64,000 nt of DNA from a virus. Positions 1-6,911 of this stretch are shown in pieces; position 1 is the stretch's first letter, and each line of letters starts with the position of its first letter. Location: positions 1 to 64,000 of the IMG/VR virus record IMGVR_UViG_3300020220_000008. One strand, given 5' to 3'. A model generated the notes under the pieces. It had not been told where the DNA came from and did not search any database. It worked only from the letters and a program-made list of their open reading frames with translations. The position numbers and the translations under genes were made by a program.

Positions 1-18
1 ATTTTAAAAATCAAAAAT

Positions 19-714
19 ATGAGAAAATTAGAAAAAAACACAAGACGGTATTTTGTAAATCTATTTGCCGACTACATTCTATCTAAATTTGACAAATCAG
101 AAAACACTATTATTCAAGTAACGGACTTTGAAAACTTTGTTGTTGTAAATGGTCAGACAACAAGTTCAAAAGTTTTAGATCTTAACGAAATTAAATATGA
201 ATTTTCAGGTTGGTTTGATGACTTATTAAGTAGTATTGGAATGAAGGATATAAACCTTATTGATATTATTAAGTATGAACAGGACATACCCGATTTTTCA
301 AAAGGGTGGGTTGATGTAAATAAGTCTTTACGTGTACAAGTTTACGAACCGATTTCTGAAATAAATGTTTCATCAGAATTTCCCTATGGACACAGTTTAG
401 GTTGTGGTCGAGCTATGTACTACTACTCACACTATATCTTTAACCACATGTACTCTTTATTGGGTGTAGATCAATTGTATTTTAGATACTCAAGTCAGTT
501 AGATGAAAATGAAGATTACAAAATCAAAGTTGTATCAAAATCTTCAATTGATAAGTCAAAGATAGAGAGTTTGGTCTTAGATGTTTTTGATATGAATTTA
601 ACTGATTTTAAAGAGAAACTTTCGAACTATCAGTTGTTTGATGATATAACAGATCCCAACTCACAAAAACCATATTTAATTCAGGATCGATTAAAAGATG
701 TAATATTATTATAA
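19..714 (+). CDS. Unknown protein, faint SAM-synthetase-like features
   Basis: A 231-residue protein, one of only four genes read on the plus strand here. It starts at an ATG 18 bases from the window edge, so its promoter is outside. Two segments faintly recall S-adenosylmethionine synthetase: VVVNGQTTSS followed by an Asp and a helix near residues 40-65, and SEFPYGHSLGCGR near 120. The usual nucleotide-binding core is not evident and the protein is short for that family (about 380-400), so this is a weak inference. There is no signal peptide or membrane segment. It converges on the minus-strand gene ending at 752. Confidence 0.7.
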   Translation: MRKLEKNTRRYFVNLFADYILSKFDKSENTIIQVTDFENFVVVNGQTTSSKVLDLNEIKYEFSGWFDDLLSSIGMKDINLIDIIKYEQDIPDFSKGWVDVNKSLRVQVYEPISEINVSSEFPYGHSLGCGRAMYYYSHYIFNHMYSLLGVDQLYFRYSSQLDENEDYKIKVVSKSSIDKSKIESLVLDVFDMNLTDFKEKLSNYQLFDDITDPNSQKPYLIQDRLKDVILL

Positions 715-751
715 AAATAAACCCCACTTTAAAGGTTAAGTTTTTTTAATA

Positions 752-1120
752 TTAACCGGCCAATGCTCCGATGTCATTCATGTGTTCTCTTGCTTCTTCC
801 ATATCATCAAAAGTCCCTGAATGTGCCTTAGCTTGATAATTATTACCAACCAATGCGATTTTATTATCATCTTCATCTCTATAATATCTAATTTCATTTG
901 GGTAAAAACCAAGAACTCTAAATACTTTTTTATATTTTACACCATCAATATCAATCAGACTTCTATCTACACTATCTACAGAACTATTTTTAGTTTTGTC
1001 TTTTCTACCGAAAAAGTTACTTAAGAAACCTTCTTCCATTTTTTTTTCTTGAGTTTCACGAATAACTCGTCTAACGATACGAGCCAAATCATTTTCTGTA
1101 AGTCTTACTATTCTTTTCAT
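752..1120 (-). CDS. Small putative virion-internal protein with cleavable leader
   Basis: A 122-residue protein. Its first 22 residues (MKRIVRLTENDL, then a basic helix ending VIRE) closely match the start of the protein at 30791-31114. They end in I-x-Glu, the consensus cleaved by the T4 prohead protease gp21. After the presumed cut the chain is charged, with an amphipathic segment FLSNFFGRKDK, and has no known domain. The inference is a capsid-targeted internal protein; its activity is unknown. A TATTTAT element lies 19 bases upstream of the ATG. Reading and start are secure because the paralogue shares the N-terminus. Confidence 0.75.
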   Translation of the reverse strand: MKRIVRLTENDLARIVRRVIRETQEKKMEEGFLSNFFGRKDKTKNSSVDSVDRSLIDIDGVKYKKVFRVLGFYPNEIRYYRDEDDNKIALVGNNYQAKAHSGTFDDMEEAREHMNDIGALAG

Positions 1121-1138
1121 AAATTATTAATTTCTTTT

Positions 1139-1145
1139 ATAAATA
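1139..1145 (-). promoter_or_regulatory. Candidate late element TATTTAT
   Basis: The coding strand reads TATTTATAAAA about 19 bases before the ATG at 1120. The same heptamer precedes many structural-type genes in this window. It resembles the reverse complement of the T4 late box TATAAATA. The late-promoter role is inferred from position only. Confidence 0.35.
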
Positions 1146-1185
1146 CAATCGAAAAAAAAAAAGAATCAAAAATTATAAAAAAAAA

Positions 1186-1473
1186 TTATCTTTCGTAAAA
1201 CTCTTTGATAATCTTTACACCATTTTCAATATTATCAAAATGTTGATCAGGAGCATATAATGAAGTTGTTGGTTTTTTACTCTCAAAATCTTGGATCAAC
1301 ATAAATGCTGGAACGTAATCGTTTCCTGTTGCATTTACAAATAAGTCGTATTCTTCTTCGAATTCAAAAATGTCTCTATCAACATAATCTACATTGGCCT
1401 CATCAAGTTGTTCTTTGAAGTCCACGCAGTGTGGACATGTTTTCATTGTATATATGACTACTAACTTATCCAT
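1186..1473 (-). CDS. Glutaredoxin
   Basis: A 95-residue thioredoxin-fold oxidoreductase. It has the redox motif CPHC at residues 13-16 right after the first strand, and the cis-proline loop VPAF at 54-57, as in glutaredoxins. It acts in the cytoplasm and probably recycles a dithiol on ribonucleotide reductase or another target. Its start overlaps the end of the thioredoxin gene by 8 bases, so the two are translationally linked. The phage also encodes a class II ribonucleotide reductase at 56303-58162, a natural partner. CPHC rather than CPYC is a common variant. Confidence 0.88.
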   Translation of the reverse strand: MDKLVVIYTMKTCPHCVDFKEQLDEANVDYVDRDIFEFEEEYDLFVNATGNDYVPAFMLIQDFESKKPTTSLYAPDQHFDNIENGVKIIKEFYER

Positions 1474-1780
1474 TGATTAATTCTGTTACTAAACTTTTTA
1501 TTTCCCCCTCAGAAAGAATACCAACTTTATTACCCACAACTTTTCCTCTATTGAAGGTTATGGTGTTAGGTATACTTCTAACATTAAGGCTCAATGCCGC
1601 CTCTCTATTCAAGTCTACATCCATAGTATACATTCCAACACCTGTTGTGTTTTCTGAAGCAACTTTTTCGAATATTGGTTTCATTAACCCGCAGGGGCGA
1701 CACCACGGAGCCCAAAAATCAACAATTATTTTTTCTCCGTTGTTAATTTTTTCTTGTAATTCTAATCCTGTAACTTCCAT
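1466..1780 (-). CDS. Thioredoxin
   Basis: A 104-residue protein of standard thioredoxin length. The active site is WCRPC at residues 26-30 after VDFWAP, and the conserved cis-proline is in RSIPNT near residue 71. The usual motif is WCGPC; Gly-to-Arg in the middle should change redox potential and partner choice. It likely reduces the phage class II ribonucleotide reductase or host proteins. It is the upstream member of a two-gene pair with the glutaredoxin, overlapping it by 8 bases. The ATG lies 4 bases after the stop of the next gene upstream (1785-2123). Confidence 0.92.
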   Translation of the reverse strand: MEVTGLELQEKINNGEKIIVDFWAPWCRPCGLMKPIFEKVASENTTGVGMYTMDVDLNREAALSLNVRSIPNTITFNRGKVVGNKVGILSEGEIKSLVTELING

Positions 1781-1784
1781 TAAT

Positions 1785-2123
1785 TTAATTTTTTTTAATT
1801 TTTTTTAAGTTTAATATAAAGAAATCAACGTCTCTCAATTTTCTTATAGGATAATAAATCTTACAAGAAAAAGAAGAGATCGTAGGTTCACTTTTAGATA
1901 AATATATGTGAATGTCGTTGTCAAAGACAAAAATTGAATCTAAATAAATTGTTCCGTCTGCATAATTTGTCCCCTCTAAAAAGTATGGTGTGAACTTTGG
2001 TTTATTCATTAGAGATCCGCATGTTAATCCATGTCCATCTGTTAGTTCTGTAATAGAAAATAACTCACCAGTTTTTTCTGTTATAAGTTTTAAAAATCTT
2101 TCTTCGTGTTTAAATTTTTCCAT
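1785..2123 (-). CDS. Unknown small protein
   Basis: A 112-residue soluble protein, not recognised. The N-terminal half is helical and charged, the middle has TDGHGLTCGSL, and the C-terminal half looks like beta strands. There are no membrane segments. It sits directly upstream of the thioredoxin/glutaredoxin pair with 4 bases between genes, so it is probably co-transcribed. Its ATG lies 10 bases after a strong hairpin (2134-2150), which would place that hairpin in the leader of this unit. Confidence 0.7.
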   Translation of the reverse strand: MEKFKHEERFLKLITEKTGELFSITELTDGHGLTCGSLMNKPKFTPYFLEGTNYADGTIYLDSIFVFDNDIHIYLSKSEPTISSFSCKIYYPIRKLRDVDFFILNLKKIKKN

Positions 2124-2133
2124 GATGTAAAAT

Positions 2134-2150
2134 GGGGGTCACTGACCCCC
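2134..2150. terminator. Strong hairpin between two minus-strand genes
   Basis: GGGGGTC-ACT-GACCCCC is a perfect 7-bp stem with a 3-base loop. On the plus strand it is followed by GTTTTTTG, and on the minus strand only by ATTTTAC. It separates the DUF932 gene (ends 2161) from the gene starting at 2123. It may terminate transcription from either side or act as an attenuator for the redoxin genes. Confidence 0.6.
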
Positions 2151-2160
2151 GTTTTTTGTT

Positions 2161-2922
2161 TTATACCAATAACAAGTCTTCTGCCGCTTCCCAAAGTTTT
2201 GTGTTCAATCGATGTGACGCTTGGATACTCTTGATCCCACGTAATTTGGTTGTTCTTCCTCGTGGTGTTTGGTAAGAGAATCCGCCTCTCATCATTTTCT
2301 CTTGTACCACGTTAAATACGGTCCAAAGATCACTACCCTCATCCTCAGGACGAAACGGTGTTAGAAGGTCACTTACGTCAATGGATGCTGGAGCATTTCC
2401 AACGGCCCATCGGATTTCAACTGCTCGTTTGATCAAACGAAGTTTTTCTTTTTCAGTAAGTTCTTTTTCCATCATCTTAGAAACTGACTCTTCAATTTTT
2501 GGAAGTTTTTTTGAGAAGTCCTCAGCCAAACCTTTCACCTCATCTAATGAGAAGTGGTTGTGACGAAGTGAGAATCGTTCTGCAACTGAAGTAGGTACTG
2601 TAAGTCCGTTTGAACATACCAAACGAAATAGTCCTGCTCCCATAGAAAATGTTGCCGATCCATCGTGAGAGTTACGGATGATTGCTTCAACCACAGTGTC
2701 ACCAACTTTGGGTAGTTGTCCGTTGCGGTACTTAAGTTCGTGTACTCCGTGAATACCACGACCTGATTGTTTTACTGAAGAAAGTTGCCAACCTTCACGA
2801 TCGAACATCTCCATAACTTCGTTCGTTGGTACGAACTCATATTTGTTAGTCAGTTTTAAAGATGGTGATGTTGCGAATACTGCCGGGGCGATTGATTTGA
2901 TTAGTTCTGGTGTATATATCAT
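2161..2922 (-). CDS. DUF932 family protein
   Basis: A 253-residue protein of the phage/plasmid DUF932 type. The recognisable core has HGVHELKYRNG near residues 60-70, followed by IIRNSHDGS and FRLVCSNGL around 84-110. The family is common on plasmids and phages but has no firmly established biochemistry. It is preceded by a 38-codon gene and a host-like promoter (3066-3095), which suggests early expression. The gene is less AT-rich in codon use than the structural genes. The ATG start is well placed, 3 bases after the upstream stop. Confidence 0.8.
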   Translation of the reverse strand: MIYTPELIKSIAPAVFATSPSLKLTNKYEFVPTNEVMEMFDREGWQLSSVKQSGRGIHGVHELKYRNGQLPKVGDTVVEAIIRNSHDGSATFSMGAGLFRLVCSNGLTVPTSVAERFSLRHNHFSLDEVKGLAEDFSKKLPKIEESVSKMMEKELTEKEKLRLIKRAVEIRWAVGNAPASIDVSDLLTPFRPEDEGSDLWTVFNVVQEKMMRGGFSYQTPRGRTTKLRGIKSIQASHRLNTKLWEAAEDLLLV

Positions 2923-2925
2923 AGT

Positions 2926-3042
2926 TTAATTATTTTCTTTGTTTTTGTGTTTTGTTTTACGAGTATAGGTTTTCTTACTTTTTTGAACACAGGGTCTAGT
3001 TACCTGCCATATTTCTTTCATCGTAAGTTCTATTGTTTTCAT
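2926..3042 (-). CDS. 38-residue basic peptide directly behind an early promoter
   Basis: The reading frame starts MKTIELTMKEIWQ and ends KTKHKNKENN. The C-terminal half is strongly basic (many Lys/Arg/Thr), and no domain is recognised. It lies 24 bases downstream of a perfect host-type -7 box and stops 3 bases before the DUF932 gene, so it would be the first gene of that transcript. A small basic early peptide could bind nucleic acid, but this is conjecture. Its shortness is the main doubt. Confidence 0.5.
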   Translation of the reverse strand: MKTIELTMKEIWQVTRPCVQKSKKTYTRKTKHKNKENN

Positions 3043-3065
3043 TTCGTTTCTCGTTAATCACATTA

Positions 3066-3095
3066 CAAAGATAATAAACTTTTTATAAATACCAA
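3066..3095 (-). promoter_or_regulatory. Bacteroidetes-type promoter (TTG-N19-TATCTTTG)
   Basis: The coding strand reads TTG at 3093-3095, 19 bases, then TATCTTTG at 3066-3073. This matches the Bacteroidetes housekeeping consensus TTG-N19-21-TAnnTTTG exactly. It drives 2926-3042 and the DUF932 gene. Confidence 0.7.
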
Positions 3096-3099
3096 AAGT

Positions 3100-3134
3100 T
3101 TTAATAAAAAAACCACGGTGTTCTGAGCGTGGTT
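3100..3134 (-). terminator. Rho-independent terminator
   Basis: The 7-bp stem AACCACG/CGTGGTT (3111-3117 with 3128-3134) has a 10-base loop. On the minus strand it is followed directly by seven T residues. It ends the transcript that carries 3254-3550 and the tiny frame 3163-3240. Confidence 0.8.
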
Positions 3135-3162
3135 AAAATAATTGTATTCTGACAATTAATTT

Positions 3163-3240
3163 TTAGTATGAATCGCACCAACCAAAACAAATTTTACCGA
3201 ATGTAATTTTTTTTACTAATAAACAAATTGTTTTTTTCAT
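3163..3240 (-). CDS. Possible 25-residue Cys-rich peptide
   Basis: An ATG-started frame encodes MKKTICLLVKKITF then GKICFGWCDSY, with three cysteines in 25 residues. It starts 14 bases after the stop of the preceding gene and ends 29 bases before a strong terminator, so it lies on a real transcript. The sequence looks hydrophobic and membrane-active. No homologue is recognised, and such a short frame can arise by chance in AT-rich DNA. Confidence 0.3.
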   Translation of the reverse strand: MKKTICLLVKKITFGKICFGWCDSY

Positions 3241-3253
3241 TTTTATTTTTTTT

Positions 3254-3550
3254 TTAGTTTAGAATTATATTACCCCATTTTGTTTTTTGGACACACACAT
3301 TAATTTTTTCAATCGACTCTTGGATCTCAATTAACTCATGTAATTTAAGTTGTATAACAATATTTACCATTTGTTGTTTAGTGATAATATAATCATCACT
3401 TTCTTTCAAATTTTTTTCACATTGTTCTCTTAACTTACCATAAAACTTTTGTTTTTTAACCTGTCCTATTAAATCCATAAGATCATTTGAATTACTTTCA
3501 AAAAAAGTAATGAGTCGTCTTATATATATTTCAAAATCCACATTTCCCAT
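3254..3550 (-). CDS. Unknown small protein behind a host-like promoter
   Basis: A roughly 98-residue helical protein of unknown function. A longer reading would begin at a TTG at 3580. I choose the ATG at 3550 (MGNVDFEIYIRR) because a promoter-like TTG-N20-TATATTGT lies just 5 bases before it, which would put the longer start upstream of the transcript. The composition is Ile/Lys/Glu-rich with no membrane segment. The transcript ends at the terminator 3100-3134. Confidence 0.6.
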   Translation of the reverse strand: MGNVDFEIYIRRLITFFESNSNDLMDLIGQVKKQKFYGKLREQCEKNLKESDDYIITKQQMVNIVIQLKLHELIEIQESIEKINVCVQKTKWGNIILN

Positions 3551-3555
3551 TACAA

Positions 3556-3585
3556 CAATATAACTTTTTATTAATTTCAAGTCAA
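3556..3585 (-). promoter_or_regulatory. Near-consensus Bacteroidetes promoter
   Basis: TTG (3583-3585), 20 bases, then TATATTGT is one T short of TAnnTTTG. Transcription would start at or next to the ATG at 3550, giving a nearly leaderless mRNA. It overlaps the 3' end of the 3589-4830 gene, so it would uncouple the small gene from the structural unit. Confidence 0.45.
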
Positions 3586-3588
3586 AAA

Positions 3589-4830
3589 TTAAAAATCCAA
3601 GTCGCTCAAATCGACATCATCATATCCCTCTTCCTCATCGTCATTATAACCCATAGCATCTTTATACTCTTGTTCTTTCAACTCTTTGACAATATCATCA
3701 ACCATTCTTTGAATGTATTGTTCACCTCTAGAATCACCACTCAAGATCATCTTCGCAACTCTCATAAACTCGTCGGCTTTTAATGAAGAGAATCGCATAA
3801 ACAAGTAATGTTGGATGTGTTTTTTATCATCATCAAATAATTCTAAAGGATAGGTTGCTAAAAACTTTTCCCAAAATACAGGTCCAAGACGAGAATCCCA
3901 AATTTCAGCCGGAAGTGAATCTTCAGCCCCTAATACCATTTCAGCTTGTCTTGGGTCGTCAGGTAAACCATGTGTACCAAACACCTCATAAACTCCTTTA
4001 ACTAATTCGTGAACTAATAATGGGAAAGTTACGGCTCTTGCCTTGACTGTTGGTGGATCTGTTTCTGCATCAAACTCTGATTGACCCATTTGACCACTAC
4101 CGCTTCCAGCCATTCCTTCCATGTCAGGAAATATCCAATAAGCATGTTCCATAAGTGCTTGTGTAACGGCGTATAGGTTCATTAATTGGGGATTCATATT
4201 ATTAATCTCATCTCTCACCAAATTATACATGTGCCCTCCTTTGAAAGCGGCCCCTTGAATAAGTGAGTTAATGAATCTTCGTTTTGCTCTCTCCAAATTA
4301 AAGTTTTCCATATCTCCCATTAATTCTTGAACCTCTTCTTCACTTGGCATTTCAGGTTCACTTTTCATTCCTTCAGCAGCACTCATAGGTTGTGTTACAA
4401 GTTCAGCGTCAAACTGCATTGCTCCTTCAGGTATTCCTAACTCTCTAACCACTAATTCAACTGCTAAATCTTCAAGTTCTTCTTTATTTTGAGACTGAAT
4501 CATCATTAGTCTTTGCATGGCCTGACCTACCGTCATCATAAGTTGCATAAGAGCGTTTCCACCTTGAATGGTTCTTGTGTCTCCCATCGCCATTCTTACT
4601 TTCTCAACTGAGTCTTTGAATCTTTTCGAAGATATTAACTCAACAAAGTCTCTGTCCATATTTGGCATTGCTGGAAAATTTGAGTATGGTGTTTGTTTTC
4701 CTAAGATTTTTCTTTCAACGTCACCAGCCATTCTTTCAGGTCCTTCGTAGTCAATTGGTGCTTCCATCAATTTGATGAACTCTTTTTTTGAAATTCCTTC
4801 CGTATATAATCTTTTTTTAATATTTCCCAT
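3589..4830 (-). CDS. Putative virion-internal or structural protein
   Basis: A 413-residue acidic protein, family not recognised. The N-terminus contains KEFIKLME at residues 16-23, a hydrophobic-x-Glu site of the prohead-protease type, then APIDYEGPERM. Residues 80-250 are Met- and Gln-rich and largely helical. The C-terminus is very acidic (DDEEEGYDD, then VDLSDLDF). It begins 1 base after the stop of 4832-5251, so the pair is co-translated. Acidic tail, helical body and leader fit a head-internal or core component, but this is inference. Confidence 0.75.
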   Translation of the reverse strand: MGNIKKRLYTEGISKKEFIKLMEAPIDYEGPERMAGDVERKILGKQTPYSNFPAMPNMDRDFVELISSKRFKDSVEKVRMAMGDTRTIQGGNALMQLMMTVGQAMQRLMMIQSQNKEELEDLAVELVVRELGIPEGAMQFDAELVTQPMSAAEGMKSEPEMPSEEEVQELMGDMENFNLERAKRRFINSLIQGAAFKGGHMYNLVRDEINNMNPQLMNLYAVTQALMEHAYWIFPDMEGMAGSGSGQMGQSEFDAETDPPTVKARAVTFPLLVHELVKGVYEVFGTHGLPDDPRQAEMVLGAEDSLPAEIWDSRLGPVFWEKFLATYPLELFDDDKKHIQHYLFMRFSSLKADEFMRVAKMILSGDSRGEQYIQRMVDDIVKELKEQEYKDAMGYNDDEEEGYDDVDLSDLDF

Positions 4831-4831
4831 C

Positions 4832-5251
4832 TTATTTAAATTCTATTCCAAGTTCATCGAAGGTTAACCAATCAGGCATATCACCTTCTCTTCCCGCCTT
4901 AGGGTCTGGTTTTGGCCCTGGTTTTGGTTTGTAAGGTGTTTTGGGTTGCTTAGGTTTGGTTCCCGGATCTATTTTAATTCTTTCTTTTTCTTTTGTACCA
5001 GGTAACATTACAGGAAGATCCATTTCTTCATCAAGTTCAATATCACCATTTGGTTTTGCCATCCCTTTGAACATTCCATCTAAGTCAAAAGAAGGAACAT
5101 CTCCACTATAATCATCCATATCTACAAAACCTTCTTCGTAGTCATCAAGGTGGACTTCCTTAACCTCAGGTTGTTCTGATAAGATACGACCTCTGTTATA
5201 GTTTAACAGATACTTCATATCTTTAATTTCCTCAATAATTTGTTTTTTCAT
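4832..5251 (-). CDS. Small acidic/Pro-rich protein with protease-site leader
   Basis: A 139-residue protein. An internal Met at residue 12 begins MKYLLNYNRGRILSE, a 15-residue block ending in L-x-Glu that matches the leader length of three neighbours, so translation may start there (5218). The ATG at 5251 is kept because a TATTTAT element lies 14 bases before it. The middle is acidic and residues 95-125 form a Pro/Lys linker (KPKQPKTPYKPKPGPKP). It is probably a minor virion protein; its function is unknown. Confidence 0.7.
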   Translation of the reverse strand: MKKQIIEEIKDMKYLLNYNRGRILSEQPEVKEVHLDDYEEGFVDMDDYSGDVPSFDLDGMFKGMAKPNGDIELDEEMDLPVMLPGTKEKERIKIDPGTKPKQPKTPYKPKPGPKPDPKAGREGDMPDWLTFDELGIEFK

Positions 5252-5265
5252 ATCGGTTTTATTTT

Positions 5266-5272
5266 ATAAATA
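5266..5272 (-). promoter_or_regulatory. Candidate late element TATTTAT
   Basis: The coding strand reads GATATTTATAAAATAAAA, 14 bases before the ATG at 5251. It fits the recurring element found before structural-type genes. The role is inferred. Confidence 0.35.
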
Positions 5273-5282
5273 TCAAGTTTTT

Positions 5283-5567
5283 TTATTCAGGCACCATATA
5301 GTACTGATATCCTAAAGAATAATATAAGAATTGTCCTTTATTCTTCAATACAGAATTAATATCGGCTTGTTTTGTAACCTTAACTCCAACAATCTTTTTG
5401 TCCTTTGGTATTTTTCTACCAGGGTGTGTATTCAATACATCCTCAACAGGATCCAAATAGTATTTGAGTTTTTTAATTAGGGTTTTCTTATCACCTACGG
5501 TTCCAATTCCGTATTGTTTACAAAGTGATTTGATTTCGGGTAATTCAAGTTTAGTTAAGTCTTCCAT
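5283..5567 (-). CDS. SAP-domain DNA-binding protein
   Basis: A 94-residue protein. The N-terminal 36 residues match a SAP motif: LTKLELPEIKSLCKQYGI, a GDKK turn, then LIKKLKYYL. SAP domains bind DNA, often AT-rich, through this helix-extended-helix unit. The C-terminal half, ending GYQYYMVPE, is unassigned. A host-type promoter ends 4 bases before the ATG, so the message is expected to be nearly leaderless and early. It could affect host or phage DNA organisation. Confidence 0.8.
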   Translation of the reverse strand: MEDLTKLELPEIKSLCKQYGIGTVGDKKTLIKKLKYYLDPVEDVLNTHPGRKIPKDKKIVGVKVTKQADINSVLKNKGQFLYYSLGYQYYMVPE

Positions 5568-5571
5568 TCTA

Positions 5572-5602
5572 CAAAGATAAGGAATTAAACTTCAATTTCC
5601 AA
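5572..5602 (-). promoter_or_regulatory. Bacteroidetes-type promoter (TTG-N20-TATCTTTG)
   Basis: TTG at 5600-5602, 20 bases, and TATCTTTG at 5572-5579 match the Bacteroidetes consensus exactly. The box ends 4 bases before the ATG at 5567, implying a leaderless or nearly leaderless transcript. It overlaps the end of the preceding gene. Confidence 0.72.
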
Positions 5603-5825
5603 ATGAACTGTTTTTGAAGTAGTTTAGATATTTAGCGGAATGTTGATCCCAAACAGGTTTTTTACCTCTTTCTTTGTCAGTGTAACCTTGATCATATGAA
5701 TGATTGACTATTTGTTTTTCTAAGGGTTTAATTTCCTTTTGAAGGTTCTCTAAAACTAAACGTGTTTCTTCTGAAAGTCCCTCAACTTTCAAATACTGAT
5801 CTATTTTTTTTACAATTGGTCCCAT
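5592..5825 (-). CDS. Unknown small helical protein
   Basis: About 77 residues from the ATG at 5825 (MGPIVKKIDQYLKVEGL). An upstream TTG at 5846 would add seven residues and overlap the preceding gene by 8 bases; ATG is preferred. Residues 15-50 look like a charged coiled-coil helix. No family is recognised. It lies between a leader-bearing protein and the SAP gene's promoter. Confidence 0.6.
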   Translation of the reverse strand: MGPIVKKIDQYLKVEGLSEETRLVLENLQKEIKPLEKQIVNHSYDQGYTDKERGKKPVWDQHSAKYLNYFKNSSFGN

Positions 5826-5838
5826 GTTGTTAAATATA

Positions 5839-6438
5839 TCAATCAAAGTTTTCTAAATCAACTTCCACATCAATAGGAATACCGTATTTTTCTAATAATT
5901 TGTAGAAAAACTCATAACATTGGTTATTTAGTCCGCCAAAAAAATCTCCCGTTTCATATGCTTCTTGAGCTTCGTACAGTGCATCCCAAAGATTACCTTT
6001 CACTAAACTTTGTTCCTCAGTCTCAGGATCAAGAAAATAATAACTTACTGTTCCATTACCATCAATATCTATCGATAGATCGACAATATCATATTTATAA
6101 CCTTTTACTTCTTCGATATTAGTGACTTTAATTTCAGTATCTAAGTCTAATTCAGGAACAACAAGTCTAAAAGTTTTATCTAAGACTTCTTCTTTAAGTT
6201 TTTTATATAAATTATTAAATCCACCATTATATCTATACCAAATTGGTCTAATTGTTTGAAAGTCTTCAGTTGTATTCTTTTCAATTCCAGAAATATCATA
6301 GATAATATCATCAAGATGAGGTTCTTCACCCATCTTTTTTTGTTTGTCCCAAACTTTATAACAAAATTTACGAAGATTTTCTTCGGTAATATTTTCCATT
6401 ATTAAATTTTGTTGTCGTTCTGTTATTATTATTTTCAT
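5839..6438 (-). CDS. Leader-bearing putative virion-internal protein
   Basis: A 199-residue acidic protein. The first 15 residues, MKIIITERQQNLIME, are nearly the same as those of the gene starting at 6845 and end in I-x-Glu, a prohead-protease-type site. The body (residues 20-199) has no recognised domain and is rich in Asp, Glu and Tyr, with a mixed alpha/beta look. The inference is a head-packaged cargo protein. The start is fixed by the shared leader. Confidence 0.75.
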   Translation of the reverse strand: MKIIITERQQNLIMENITEENLRKFCYKVWDKQKKMGEEPHLDDIIYDISGIEKNTTEDFQTIRPIWYRYNGGFNNLYKKLKEEVLDKTFRLVVPELDLDTEIKVTNIEEVKGYKYDIVDLSIDIDGNGTVSYYFLDPETEEQSLVKGNLWDALYEAQEAYETGDFFGGLNNQCYEFFYKLLEKYGIPIDVEVDLENFD

Positions 6439-6461
6439 TATCCAAAGAAGGGTTAAAAGAT

Positions 6462-6641
6462 TTATGGAATATTAAATATGTTTGCTCCATTAACCTCTTT
6501 TATTTCTACATCAGGAAATAATACTTTGAAGTAGTCGTATATTAAGTGTTTGATGTGTCTTGACCTAATATGACTTGGAATAATTCCCTCCATCTCATCT
6601 TCTAGTGAATAATTATAATATAATGTTTTAGATCCCATCAT
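6462..6641 (-). CDS. 58-59 residue frame, possible second half of a split gene
   Basis: The frame starts MMGSKTLYYNYSLEDEM and ends EIKEVNGANIFNIP. It is protein-like: aromatic, with a helix around residues 24-40. It lies in the same frame as the gene ending at 6657 and is separated from it by that TAA and five sense codons (15 bases), with no frameshift. It may therefore be the C-terminal part of a gene broken by one nonsense codon, or be made separately from the tandem ATGs at 6636-6641. Function is unknown. Confidence 0.5.
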   Translation of the reverse strand: MMGSKTLYYNYSLEDEMEGIIPSHIRSRHIKHLIYDYFKVLFPDVEIKEVNGANIFNIP

Positions 6642-6656
6642 ATAAGTAAATAAACT

Positions 6657-6845
6657 TTAACCATTCTCATTTTTTAATCGTATAGCTGAATACCCTTGAT
6701 GTGATGAGTCAACATCTTGTTTCAACATTTTAATAAACAACTTTTTATACTTTGGGTATTCATCACTATACTCAGCGTCCCAACGATCTCTTCTATAGTT
6801 TTCGTTGATTAAATTTAACTGACCTTCCGTGATAATGATTCTCAT
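6657..6845 (-). CDS. Short leader-bearing protein, possibly truncated
   Basis: From the ATG at 6845 the frame begins MRIIITEGQLNLINE, a 15-residue leader nearly identical to that of 5839-6438 and ending in I-x-Glu. A longer reading (to 6881) would start inside the terminator stem and is rejected. Only about 47 residues follow the leader before a TAA. The next 60 codons in the same frame are open, so the product looks like a truncated or readthrough version of a roughly 125-residue protein. TATTTAT lies 4 bases before the ATG. Confidence 0.6.
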   Translation of the reverse strand: MRIIITEGQLNLINENYRRDRWDAEYSDEYPKYKKLFIKMLKQDVDSSHQGYSAIRLKNENG

Positions 6846-6861
6846 AATAATAAATACCTTG

Positions 6862-6892
6862 TAAAATAAAAAACCCACCATAGAGGTGGGTT
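6862..6892 (-). terminator. Rho-independent terminator
   Basis: AACCCACC/GGTGGGTT (6872-6879 with 6885-6892) is an 8-bp stem with a 5-base loop, followed on the minus strand by a TTTTTTATTTT run. It ends the transcript of the 6912-8291 gene. Confidence 0.85.
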
Positions 6893-6911
6893 ATATTTGA
6901 TGTTTGTTTTC

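Noticed and set aside
715-751. Possible terminator between convergent genes (AACC/GGTT with T run)
   Set aside because: The stem is only 4 bp with a long loop, too weak to support.
6846-6881. Longer start for the leader-bearing gene at 6845
   Set aside because: The extra codons lie inside the terminator stem and the shared MRIIITE/MKIIITE leader fixes the start at 6845.
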